Positions 1-7,774 of a stretch of 64,000 bases of DNA are shown here, piece by piece. The notes beneath the pieces were generated by a model. That model was not told the origin of the DNA. It saw only the letters and a program-made list of their open reading frames with translations, and did not search any database. The position numbers and the translations under genes were made by a program. The first letter of the stretch is position 1. Each line of letters begins with the position of its first letter. Source of the stretch: JBBSOK01 sp965219125 (GTDB lineage: Bacteria > Bacteroidota > Bacteroidia > Flavobacteriales > Flavobacteriaceae); assembly GCA_965219125.1 (NCBI GenBank), contig CBDCMO010000002.1:1-64000 (forward strand), read 5' to 3'.

Positions 1-1313
1 CGCCATTTGTTGTAGGTTTGTTTATAAGTGTAACCCGTAAGAATACTTAATGGCTTAAACTTGTTATTTTTGGTATCGAGAGAATCTAAATATGGTTTAG
101 ATTTTCGAAGGGTTTGGATGCTGTCTTTTTTAATGTAATCTGTTAATTCTTCGTTTGTAAGTGGAACAGGCCGAACTCCTTTCCAAAATAAACTATCCTT
201 TTTGTTTGCTTCCGGCTCGAATGAAAGTACTTCATTTGAAAAAGATTTTTTGTTGAAAGTAGGTTTAAAATCGTAATTGCTATAAACGGCAATAAATTTT
301 CCATCGCCATTAAAACCCATAAAACCAAAACCGAAATCGATAGTTTGCGAAATTTTTACCCAAAATTTATTTTCGGTATCGTATTTAAAATTCTGCTTAA
401 AAATCAATTTAGAAATAAACGGAACTTGTATTGCTTCGCCATTTGTAGAAAGCTCTACACCATACAATTGCCAATCGTCTTCAACAATATAAATATAGCC
501 AGAAAATACGCGGTCTTTCGGGCGTTTTGGTATAACTTTTATTTTATTGATTAGCTTATCGCCTTCATAAAAAACGCCATCTAACTTGTAATTATAGTAG
601 TTTAATGCATTGTTTGCAATGGGCGTAACGATTTCAGCATTTAAGTTTATTGTGTTTTCGTAGAATGAAAAGTTGGCGCTTTGGGCACTGTTAAAACTAA
701 AACCATTATCGTTTCCACTTACTTTGCTGGCAATAATTTTTTCGTTGAAGTTATCAGGTTTTTCAAAACGTATTGTTGAAATAGTTTCAGAAAGATATAT
801 AATTCCGGTTCTTGTAGAATCTAACTGACCATCAAAATCTCCAACTTCTTGACCTAATATTTTTTCGGGAACATCTTTAACTTTCCAAAGTCCGCGGGAA
901 TAGTAATCTGCCGTGTAAGCACCAATTTTATCAAGATTTTCTTTGCGTTGTGCGATTGTATTTCTGATGATTCTGTAAGCTGGATCTTCTTTAGTATCAA
1001 TAACAACTTCATTTAAACTTACCGATTCTTCTTCTAAAGAAACATTCAAAATATAAGGAAAAGAGCTGATTTCTATCTGTTTAGAAACCGTTTTGTAGCC
1101 TAAAAATTGAAAAATAACAGTATAATTTCCTTTAGTTGAAATAGACAGATTAAAATTACCATCATCGTTTGTTGTTGTACCGTTATAACTATTTTGAAGA
1201 TAGATATTTACATACGGCAACGCTTCATTTTTTTGGTTTGTAACTTTCCCAACAATTTGAGAGTATCCAAAATAGGGCAGAAGTAGCAGAAGGAAAAGTA
1301 AATTATTATTCAT
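1..1313 (-). CDS. DUF5686-type outer-membrane protein with carboxypeptidase-like regulatory domain (partial, 3' end outside window)
   Basis: The reading frame opens at the ATG complementary to 1311-1313 and stays open to the window edge (437 codons), so the C-terminus is missing. It begins with a signal peptide ending in GYSQ, followed by a CarboxypepD_reg-like domain at about residues 21-100 (IVGKVTNQKNEALPYVNIYL, then GTTTNDDGNF). After that come long beta-rich segments with a typical DUF5686 run (RSRGLWK-like YYSRGLWKVKDVP, then SKVSGNDNGFSFN). Family knowledge: such proteins are surface or outer-membrane proteins of Bacteroidota with a C-terminal barrel; substrate unknown. The family assignment rests on my reading of the sequence and not on a search. 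Confidence 0.85.
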   Translation of the reverse strand, partial: MNNNLLFLLLLLPYFGYSQIVGKVTNQKNEALPYVNIYLQNSYNGTTTNDDGNFNLSISTKGNYTVIFQFLGYKTVSKQIEISSFPYILNVSLEEESVSLNEVVIDTKEDPAYRIIRNTIAQRKENLDKIGAYTADYYSRGLWKVKDVPEKILGQEVGDFDGQLDSTRTGIIYLSETISTIRFEKPDNFNEKIIASKVSGNDNGFSFNSAQSANFSFYENTINLNAEIVTPIANNALNYYNYKLDGVFYEGDKLINKIKVIPKRPKDRVFSGYIYIVEDDWQLYGVELSTNGEAIQVPFISKLIFKQNFKYDTENKFWVKISQTIDFGFGFMGFNGDGKFIAVYSNYDFKPTFNKKSFSNEVLSFEPEANKKDSLFWKGVRPVPLTNEELTDYIKKDSIQTLRKSKPYLDSLDTKNNKFKPLSILTGYTYKQTYNKW

Positions 1314-1417
1314 AGATTGATGGAAAAGCATCATTTTAAACTTTGAACGAAAATAACGAATGTGTTAATTATGTTGAAGATTTTAAGAAGAAATTAGGCT
1401 TCGCAGCGGAATGTGAC

Positions 1418-1488
1418 TTCGGCTCCGCTCAGCCACAGGATTTCTAGATTTAATTTAAAGTATGTTCCAGTCATTGAGCGAAGCCGAA
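1418..1488. repeat. 71-bp palindromic repeat, copy A
   Basis: Outer arms TTCGGCTCCGCTCA (1418-1431) and TGAGCGAAGCCGAA (1475-1488) are inverted complements with one mismatch. The 43-bp centre is AT-rich (ATTTAATTTAAA). It lies between the DUF5686 gene and the GIY-YIG gene. Confidence 0.9.
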
Positions 1489-1501
1489 ATGATATTGTGA
1501 C

Positions 1502-1572
1502 TTCGGCTCCGCTCAGCCACCGGATTTTTAGATTTAATTTAAAATTGCTTACGGTCATTGAGCGGAGCCGAA
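1502..1572. repeat. 71-bp palindromic repeat, copy B
   Basis: Arms TTCGGCTCCGCTCA (1502-1515) and TGAGCGGAGCCGAA (1559-1572) are perfect inverted complements. It has exactly the same length and orientation as copy A, 84 bp further on. The stop codon of the GIY-YIG gene lies inside it, so its right arm is translated. Confidence 0.93.
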
Positions 1573-1904
1573 ATGACACCTTCAGTAGTTTCTGAAATTG
1601 GTTGTTTGAAATTATAATGAGAATTATTTTGACATTTTGATAATTCGTGCAGAAGATTTGTCTGTCCCGAAATCAAAGCTTCTTTTTTCTTTCTGCTCCA
1701 ACCTTGAATCTGTTTCTCTCTATAGAAAGCCTCGTCTATTCTATTAAATTCCTCAACATAAATTAATTCAATTGGAAGATATTTTTTAGTAAAATTTGAC
1801 CCTTTTCCTTCTTGATGTTCAGAAATACGCTTTTCTAAATCAATTGTACTTCCTGTATAATACAAATCGTTAGAGCATTTTAATATGTAAGCGTAGCCTT
1901 TCAT
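1539..1904 (-). CDS. GIY-YIG family endonuclease (URI-type single domain)
   Basis: This 121-aa protein carries the GIY-YIG fold: YAYILKC then YYTGST near the N-terminus (the two motif strands), catalytic-type Arg in EKRISEH, and the metal-site Glu in YREKQIQGWSRKKKEAL. Single-domain members of this family are normally about 80-100 aa. The last dozen or so residues (VISAPLNDRKQF) are read from the right arm of repeat copy B, so the tail is probably acquired. The gene stands alone between pairs of palindromic repeats (A,B downstream; C,D upstream). Family members are nicking or cutting nucleases; the target here is unknown. A link between nuclease and repeats is inference. Confidence 0.88.
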   Translation of the reverse strand: MKGYAYILKCSNDLYYTGSTIDLEKRISEHQEGKGSNFTKKYLPIELIYVEEFNRIDEAFYREKQIQGWSRKKKEALISGQTNLLHELSKCQNNSHYNFKQPISETTEGVISAPLNDRKQF

Positions 1905-1957
1905 TTAAATAAAATTTTTGTTTTTTAATTCGTTTTTGTTCTGTCACCAATTGCGGC

Positions 1958-2028
1958 TTCGGCTCCGCTCAGCCACCGGAATCCCGAGTGTAATTTAAAC
2001 TATGTTCCGGTCATTGAGCGGAGCCGAA
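1958..2028. repeat. 71-bp palindromic repeat, copy C
   Basis: Arms TTCGGCTCCGCTCA (1958-1971) and TGAGCGGAGCCGAA (2015-2028) match perfectly. An inner stem ACCGGAA/TTCCGGT extends the pairing after a 3x3 internal loop (gcc/cat), making this the best-paired copy. Confidence 0.93.
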
Positions 2029-2047
2029 ATGGCAATACGATTGCGTC

Positions 2048-2118
2048 TTCGGCTCCGCTCAGCCACCGGATTTATGAATTTAATTAAAAATTGCTTCCAG
2101 TAATTGAGCCCTTCGATA
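2048..2118. repeat. 71-bp palindromic repeat, copy D, with replaced right arm
   Basis: The left arm TTCGGCTCCGCTCA (2048-2061) and centre match the other copies. The right arm begins TGAGC at the expected position 2105 and then diverges into CCTTCGATAAA, continuing as ACTCAGGAT, which resembles a different palindrome (GAGCCCTTCGA with CTCAGG). Confidence 0.75.
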
Positions 2119-2147
2119 AAAACTCAGGATAAACTAAAGCAGAAATG

Positions 2148-2612
2148 TTAGTTATTGAATGACTTTTTAATCCGCGCTAAATTCTTTTTACTGTCGCGGT
2201 CCTTGATAACATTACGTTTATCGTATTCCTTTTTCCCTTTACAAAGCGCGATATCTAATTTTGCTAAACCTTTATTATTGGTAAAAAGTGTAAGTGGAAT
2301 AATAGTTAAGCCTGAATTTTTTACTTCATTTTCAAGCTTTTTGAGTTCACTGCGGTTTAAAAGCAATTTACGTTCACTTTTTGGCGCGTGCATAAATGCG
2401 GAAGCGTGACTATATTCTTGGATAGTCATATTTATAGCAAATAGTTCGTTGTTGCTAAACTCACAAAAACTTTCGGCGATGCTGGCTTTACCTTCTCGAA
2501 TGGCTTTTATTTCGGTGCCACGAAGTACGATTCCTGCGGTAAAAGTATCGAGGATTTCGTATTCAAATTTCGCTTTGCGATTTTTAATTTTTACGTTTTT
2601 CTGAATTGCCAT
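2148..2612 (-). CDS. smpB: SsrA-binding protein SmpB
   Basis: This 154-aa protein is full length for SmpB, the partner of tmRNA in trans-translation, which rescues stalled ribosomes. Visible family features are NRKAKFEYEI near the start, the GIVLRGTEIKAIREGKASI block, and the basic C-terminal tail KKEYDKRNVIKDRDSKK. The ATG at 2612 is preferred over an in-frame TTG at 2621 because the TTG lies inside a promoter -7 box. It sits alone, and the next minus-strand gene upstream ends about 150 bp away. No ssrA gene is visible in this window. Confidence 0.97.
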   Translation of the reverse strand: MAIQKNVKIKNRKAKFEYEILDTFTAGIVLRGTEIKAIREGKASIAESFCEFSNNELFAINMTIQEYSHASAFMHAPKSERKLLLNRSELKKLENEVKNSGLTIIPLTLFTNNKGLAKLDIALCKGKKEYDKRNVIKDRDSKKNLARIKKSFNN

Positions 2613-2618
2613 AAGCGA

Positions 2619-2626
2619 CAAAGATA
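2619..2626 (-). promoter_or_regulatory. Bacteroidota -7 box for smpB
   Basis: The minus strand reads TATCTTTG, matching TAnnTTTG, only 6 nt before the smpB ATG. Transcription would start at or beside the start codon, so the mRNA may be leaderless. No clear -33 element was confirmed. Confidence 0.55.
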
Positions 2627-2764
2627 GGAAGATTTTATATGTAAGAATTACGATGTGGAATTTTTGAAAAGAAAGCTGAACTAATTCTTAACTCATAAAA
2701 CACTGCATATAATCAAAGAACTCAGCGTTTTATTTTTTTTCCGCTGGGTTTAGCTATTGTTATT

Positions 2765-3286
2765 TCAATCAATCTTCAAAATATCGACTTTTTTAGAAGT
2801 ACCACAAATTGTTACAACGTACATACTTCCGTTATCATCATCTGCCATATCTTCAAACTTATTTTCGCCGATTAATTTATTTACAAACTGCGGATTTGTA
2901 TTACTGTGCCCAGCAATTAAAACCGTTTTGCCCATATTTTCTTGTTTAAAATTTTCAATATTCAACGAGTTTGGATCGTAAATCTGTAACTCTAAATTAT
3001 GTGTTTTTGCAATATCATTTACTGTTTCTTTTGTTCTAATATAATCTGTAGAAAAAACGGCGTCTAATTTAATTTTACTGAAAACGCGCGTCCAATTTTC
3101 AGCTCTTTTATTTCCTTTTTCAGATAAAATAGGATTTTCATTTTTTGTCGAACGATCTTTTTCTGCGTGGCGAATTAAATAATACGTAGTTATTTCTTGA
3201 CTGGTCTTATGACTATTTTCTTGTGAATATGCTAAAATAGTACTAATAAAAAAAAGGATAATGATAAGAGTTAATTTCTGTTTCAT
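2765..3286 (-). CDS. Exported histidine phosphatase family protein
   Basis: The 173-aa product starts with a signal peptide (MKQKLTLIIILFFIS, cut near YSQ) and is therefore probably periplasmic. It has the phosphoglycerate-mutase-like RHG-type motif as RHAEK at the start of the domain, a mid-domain FSTDYIRTKET segment, and the second catalytic His in LIAGHSN. These fit SixA/phosphatase-type members of the superfamily. The substrate is not evident. It is a single gene with an independent intergenic region on both sides. Confidence 0.9.
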   Translation of the reverse strand: MKQKLTLIIILFFISTILAYSQENSHKTSQEITTYYLIRHAEKDRSTKNENPILSEKGNKRAENWTRVFSKIKLDAVFSTDYIRTKETVNDIAKTHNLELQIYDPNSLNIENFKQENMGKTVLIAGHSNTNPQFVNKLIGENKFEDMADDDNGSMYVVTICGTSKKVDILKID

Positions 3287-3441
3287 AAATTCGGGTTTAT
3301 GTATATTGTTCAGATTTCATAAAGATATAGTTATTGGTAATAGTTTAAAACAAAATTAAATTAAACTTTTGCTTTGTAAAACTATAAAAATCAGTAATTT
3401 AGTTTTATCAAAAAAAAATATTTAAACCAAACCTTTTAATT

Positions 3442-4254
3442 ATGAAAAAAAATTACGCAACTTTTTATTTGCTTATTTGCTTATTCGCTACAAGTTTAAG
3501 CCAAGCACAAACAGGGAATTATCAAAATGGCGATACGGTAGACGACTTTACTGTAACTGATACTGATGGTGTTGTACATAATCTTTACAGCTACACTTCT
3601 CAAGGAAAGTATGTATTTCTTGATTTTTTCTTTGCAGATTGTGTGCCTTGTCAAGGATCATCTCCAACTTGGAATGAGTTTTATGATAAATATGGTTGTA
3701 ATGCGCCAGATGGGCAAATTATAAATATTTCAATTAATAATGGTTTTGATGATAACGCCAGAGTTATACAATATGAAAATCAATATGGCGGCCCATTTAA
3801 TCACTCACCAGCAGTAAGCAACGAAGGTGGTGGTGAGGCAGTTGACAATAATTTTGGTGTTAGCGCTTATCCTACTTTTTGTTTAATTGGTCCTGATAAT
3901 AAAATGATAAACCGCGATATTTGGCCATTGTCTGGTATTCAAACCTTTGAAAACGCAATGCCAAGCACTGTTACACTTATACCTACCCAATGTACACCTT
4001 TAAGTATTTCAGATTCTCAAGCTTTTAATTTTACACTTTATCCAACGGTTTCTAATGGAGGAAATGTTTTTATTATTTTAAATCAAACTGAAAAATCTGA
4101 TGTAACAATTTATGACATGTTAGGAAAACAAGTTTATTCAAACAATTTTACACAACGCAATGTTGAAATGAATTTGAATTTATCTGCAGGAAACTATTTA
4201 GTTAAAGTAAATACTGAAAGTGGAACATCCACCGAAAGATTGATTATTAAATAA
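3442..4254 (+). CDS. Secreted thioredoxin-like (redoxin) protein with T9SS type A sorting domain
   Basis: Domains in order: signal peptide (residues 1-23, ends SQAQ); redoxin/TlpA-like fold with a CVPC active site at C67 and C70; a typical T9SS type A sorting domain over the last ~75 residues (NFTLYP near its start, IYDMLGKQVY, then GNYLVKV, ending ERLIIK). The sorting domain marks export through the type IX secretion system and attachment to, or release from, the cell surface. A CxxC redoxin outside the outer membrane suggests disulfide handling of surface proteins or extracellular oxidant removal; that role is inference. It is monocistronic with its own terminator. Confidence 0.92.
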   Translation: MKKNYATFYLLICLFATSLSQAQTGNYQNGDTVDDFTVTDTDGVVHNLYSYTSQGKYVFLDFFFADCVPCQGSSPTWNEFYDKYGCNAPDGQIINISINNGFDDNARVIQYENQYGGPFNHSPAVSNEGGGEAVDNNFGVSAYPTFCLIGPDNKMINRDIWPLSGIQTFENAMPSTVTLIPTQCTPLSISDSQAFNFTLYPTVSNGGNVFIILNQTEKSDVTIYDMLGKQVYSNNFTQRNVEMNLNLSAGNYLVKVNTESGTSTERLIIK

Positions 4255-4276
4255 GAAAATATTATTCAAAAATACA

Positions 4277-4317
4277 GTGCCTAAAATTGATAATTTTCAA
4301 TCTTAGGCACTTTTTAT
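4277..4317 (+). terminator. Rho-independent terminator after the T9SS redoxin gene
   Basis: The stem GTGCCTAAAATTGA (4277-4290) pairs with TCAATCTTAGGCAC (4297-4310) with one mismatch and is followed by TTTTTATTG. It lies between convergent genes, and weaker T-richness on the other strand may also serve clpB. Confidence 0.9.
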
Positions 4318-4341
4318 TGTTGGCTTTTGAAATTTTAAAAA

Positions 4342-6942
4342 TTACTCAATAGAAACATCTTGATTTCTAAAAACTAATTTATCATCAAAACTATCAAGGA
4401 GAATAATACTATCAGTTTTTATATTTCCGCCAAGTATTTCTTTTGAAAGTTCATTTAAAACTTCCCGCTGAATTACCCTTTTTACCGGTCTTGCACCAAA
4501 TTGTGGATCGTAACCTTTTTTAGCTAAATAATTTATAGCTTCATCGGTCGCGTCCATTATTATATTTTGCTTTTTCAGCATTTTGGTTATGCCTTTTAAT
4601 TGCAGTTTTACAATTTTATGAATGTCCTTTTTTGTTAAAGGTGTGAACAAAATAATATCGTCAATTCTATTCAAAAACTCTGGGCGAACTGTTTGTTTTA
4701 GTAAACCAAGCACTTCAATTTTAGCAGCTTCCATCGCGGTTTCTGGGTCTTTTACTGCCTCAAATCGTTCTTGGATTATTTGGCTTCCCATATTGCTGGT
4801 CATAATAATAATTGTGTTTTTAAAATCTGCAACACGGCCTTTGTTATCAGTTAATCGGCCTTCATCAAGTACTTGCAATAAAATATTGAAGGTATCGGGA
4901 TGCGCTTTTTCAATTTCATCTAAAAGTACAACGGAATATGGTTTTCTTCTTACGGCTTCCGTTAATTGCCCGCCTTCATCATAGCCAACATATCCTGGAG
5001 GCGCGCCGACTAAACGGCTTACGCTGTGGCGTTCTTGATATTCGCTCATATCAATACGTGTCATTGCGTTTTCGTCATTAAAAAGATATTCTGCCAACGC
5101 TTTTGCGAGTTCGGTTTTACCAACGCCTGTTGTTCCTAGAAAAAGAAAACTACCAATTGGTTTTTTCTCATCCTGCAAACCTGCTCTACTTCTGCGAATT
5201 GCATCACTTACCGCAACAATTGCTTCTTCTTGTCCAACCACTCTTTTATGAAGTTCATCTTCCAATTTCAATAATTTTTCACGGTCGGTCTGCAACATTT
5301 TAGTGACGGGAATTCCTGTCCATTTTGCTACAACCTCAGCAATATCCTCGTACGTAACTTCTTCTTTTATCATGGAAGAACCTGTTTGGTCTTCGGCAAG
5401 TTCGGTTTCTAATTTGCTTAATTTTTCTTGCGCATCTTTTATTTTTCCGTAGCGCAATTCGGCTACGCGGCCAAAATCGCCATCACGTTCGGCTCTCTCG
5501 GCTTCCAATTTGTATTCTTCAATTTCCTTTTTCCTATTTTGAATATTATCGACAACCTCTTTTTCGCTTTTCCATTTTGCATTTAACTCATTACGTTCTT
5601 CTTTGAAATTAGCTAAATCTGCTGAAATATTCTTCATTTTAGATTCATCTTTCTCGCGTTTTATTGCCTCTAATTCAATTTCAAGCTGCATAATTTTTCG
5701 ATCTAAAACATCTAATTCTTCTGGCTTGCTGTTAATTTCCATCCTAATTTTTGAAGCAGCTTCATCCATTAAATCAATTGCTTTATCAGGTAGAAAACGG
5801 TTAGTAATATAACGCTGACTCAATTCCACGGCAGCAATAATTGCTTCGTCTTTAATTCGCACTTTATGATGCGCTTCGTATTTCTCCTTAATTCCACGTA
5901 AAATTGAAATAGCACTTTCCGTATCAGGTTCATCGACCATAACTTTTTGAAAACGACGTTCCAACGCTTTATCCTTTTCAAAATATTTTTGATATTCATC
6001 TAAAGTAGTTGCACCAATTGCACGTAATTCGCCTCTCGCCAAAGCAGGTTTTAGGATATTTGCAGCATCCATTGCGCCTTGACCGCCGCCAGCGCCAACA
6101 AGTGTGTGTATTTCGTCAATAAATAAAACAATATCGCCGTCACTTCCCGTAACTTCTTTGATTACGGATTTTAGTCGTTCTTCAAATTCGCCTTTATATT
6201 TTGCGCCGGCAATTAATGCGCCCATATCTAATGAATAAACTTCTTTAGATTTTAAATTTTCCGGAACATCGCCATCTACAATTCTATGCGCCAAACCTTC
6301 TGCAATTGCGGTTTTTCCTGTTCCAGGTTCACCGACGAGCATTGGATTATTTTTGGTTCTTCTCGATAAAATTTGAAGAATTCTTCTTATTTCTTCATCT
6401 CTCCCAATTACTGGATCTAATTTTCCATCTTTCGCAAGTTGGTTTAAATTTCTTGCATATTTATTCAGCGAATTATACGTTTCTTCAGCACTTTGAGAAG
6501 TTACATTTTCACCGCCACGAAGCTCGCTTATAGCAGCTTTCATTGCTTTTTCGGTAGCGCCTTGGTCTTTTAAAGTTTGCGCTATGCTACTTTTTGAAGC
6601 CAAAATTGCTAGCAATAAATGTTCTATTGAAACATATTCGTCGTCCATTTTTTTGGCGATAATGCTTGCTTCGTTCAAAGTTTTGTTTGCTTCGCGGGAC
6701 AGCATTAAATCGCCGCCCGAAACTTTTGGGAAGCTTTCAATTTGCTTGTCTAAAATCTGCTGAAGCATCGCAACATTTACATTTAGTTTCTTCAATATAA
6801 ATGGCGTAACGTTTTCATCAACTTCAAAAATGGCTTTTAAAATGTGCTCATTTTCAATTTGTTGGTTGCCAAAACCTTGTGCAAGTTGTTGCGCTTGCTG
6901 TATTGCTTCTTGGCTTTTTATTGTATAGTTGTTAAAGTTCAT
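4342..6942 (-). CDS. clpB: ATP-dependent disaggregase ClpB
   Basis: This 866-aa protein is a full-length ClpB, the ring AAA+ chaperone that, with DnaK, pulls proteins out of aggregates in the cytosol. It has the N-terminal repeat domain, NBD1 with Walker A GEPGTGKT (G204-T211), the long coiled-coil M domain (about residues 400-520, which distinguishes ClpB from ClpA/C), and NBD2 with GTTGVGKT starting at G603. No ClpP-docking loop was looked for. The start ATG at 6942 gives the standard MNFNNYTIKSQEA; an in-frame TTG 33 nt further upstream is unlikely. Confidence 0.97.
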   Translation of the reverse strand: MNFNNYTIKSQEAIQQAQQLAQGFGNQQIENEHILKAIFEVDENVTPFILKKLNVNVAMLQQILDKQIESFPKVSGGDLMLSREANKTLNEASIIAKKMDDEYVSIEHLLLAILASKSSIAQTLKDQGATEKAMKAAISELRGGENVTSQSAEETYNSLNKYARNLNQLAKDGKLDPVIGRDEEIRRILQILSRRTKNNPMLVGEPGTGKTAIAEGLAHRIVDGDVPENLKSKEVYSLDMGALIAGAKYKGEFEERLKSVIKEVTGSDGDIVLFIDEIHTLVGAGGGQGAMDAANILKPALARGELRAIGATTLDEYQKYFEKDKALERRFQKVMVDEPDTESAISILRGIKEKYEAHHKVRIKDEAIIAAVELSQRYITNRFLPDKAIDLMDEAASKIRMEINSKPEELDVLDRKIMQLEIELEAIKREKDESKMKNISADLANFKEERNELNAKWKSEKEVVDNIQNRKKEIEEYKLEAERAERDGDFGRVAELRYGKIKDAQEKLSKLETELAEDQTGSSMIKEEVTYEDIAEVVAKWTGIPVTKMLQTDREKLLKLEDELHKRVVGQEEAIVAVSDAIRRSRAGLQDEKKPIGSFLFLGTTGVGKTELAKALAEYLFNDENAMTRIDMSEYQERHSVSRLVGAPPGYVGYDEGGQLTEAVRRKPYSVVLLDEIEKAHPDTFNILLQVLDEGRLTDNKGRVADFKNTIIIMTSNMGSQIIQERFEAVKDPETAMEAAKIEVLGLLKQTVRPEFLNRIDDIILFTPLTKKDIHKIVKLQLKGITKMLKKQNIIMDATDEAINYLAKKGYDPQFGARPVKRVIQREVLNELSKEILGGNIKTDSIILLDSFDDKLVFRNQDVSIE

Positions 6943-7303
6943 TTTTATATGTTTTAAGTCGGCCTTTCGGTACAATTTTTAATTTTTCCATTGGAAAATT
7001 AAAAATCACTTAAGAACCTTTGTTTTTATATTTTGATTTCAATTTTAAAATTGAATTTTTCGTAATTTTTCTTTTGAAAAACAAAAAATCATTCAATATT
7101 TATTTCTTAATAAAAACTATTTCAAAAGATAAGCCAATATAAAATTAAGACATTTTGTCTGTTGAAATACCTACTATTGCAGACATTATGACTGATTTAA
7201 CTTTGAAATGGTTATTAATTATGAGAATGAATGCTAATTCATAATTTGTATCTTTGAAGTTGAAAAATTGAAAAGAAATTAAGAAAATTATAAAAAGAGA
7301 ATT
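6943..7303. other. Intergenic region between divergent clpB and ytxJ
   Basis: This 361-bp stretch is very AT-rich. At 6975-7006 an imperfect hairpin (ATTTTTAATTTTTCC with GGAAAATTAAAAAT) would sit about 33 nt ahead of the clpB start codon in its mRNA. At 7249-7256 TATCTTTG is a good -7 box for ytxJ on the plus strand. I saw no convincing gene; the only longer minus-strand frame, 7145-7375, overlaps ytxJ and looks spurious. Confidence 0.6.
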
Positions 7304-7696
7304 ATGGGATTTTTTGATAAATTTAAATCGGAAAGAGATATAGTAAAAGAAGAAATAGTTGAGGTGCCTTGGCATGTTCTAAGTAAAATGGAAGAATTGG
7401 ATGAAGCGGTTGAAAAATCCAAATCAAAACCAGTTGTAATTTTCAAACATTCCAACACTTGTGGAATCAGCAAAATGGTGCTGAGACAGTTTGAAAAAGA
7501 TTATAAGTACGAAAAAGATAAAATCTCACTATATTTTCTTGACTTGAAACAATATCGAAACATTTCAAACGAAATTGAATCCCGCTTGGGAATAAGACAC
7601 GAAAGCCCGCAATTGCTTGTTATTAAAAATGGCGTTGTAATTCATAATGATAGCCATCAAAGTATTGATGCCGGGCATTTGGCAAAATTTATATAG
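7304..7696 (+). CDS. ytxJ: Bacillithiol system redox-active protein YtxJ
   Basis: The 130-aa protein has a thioredoxin-like fold with one conserved Cys at position 53 in KHSNTCGIS, matching the YtxJ signature (bacilliredoxin-like, single Cys followed by GIS/SIS). It is a candidate monothiol protein that removes bacillithiol from mixed disulfides. The ATG at 7304 follows a TATCTTTG box at 7249-7256 and gives the usual MGFFDKFK start. bshB1, a bacillithiol biosynthesis gene, lies about 46 kb away in the same window, supporting bacillithiol use in this organism. Confidence 0.9.
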   Translation: MGFFDKFKSERDIVKEEIVEVPWHVLSKMEELDEAVEKSKSKPVVIFKHSNTCGISKMVLRQFEKDYKYEKDKISLYFLDLKQYRNISNEIESRLGIRHESPQLLVIKNGVVIHNDSHQSIDAGHLAKFI

Positions 7697-7718
7697 CAAG
7701 TTAAAGATTTCAGTCAAA

Positions 7719-7755
7719 AAAATGCCCATCAAATTTTTATTGATGGGCATTTTTA
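7719..7755. terminator. Bidirectional terminator between ytxJ and fahA
   Basis: AATGCCCATCA (7721-7731) pairs with TGATGGGCATT (7741-7751). It is preceded by AAAAA and followed by TTTT, so it can stop both convergent transcripts. Confidence 0.93.
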
Positions 7756-7774
7756 GTTTTATTTTAAATTTATG

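Noticed and set aside
1413..1595. Open frames of 60-61 aa on both strands in the repeat region
   Set aside because: They are read through the palindromic repeats (the peptides themselves repeat SAPLSHRI), so they are by-products of the repeats.
2719..2750. Terminator after the histidine phosphatase gene region
   Set aside because: AACTCAGCG/CGCTGGGTT pairs with one mismatch but the T-run is in the loop and not after the stem, and it lies upstream, not downstream, of that gene's reading direction for smpB.
7145..7375. Minus-strand frame of 76 aa
   Set aside because: It runs into the start of ytxJ on the other strand and has a composition of AT-rich noise (Phe/Asn/Ile) without any motif.
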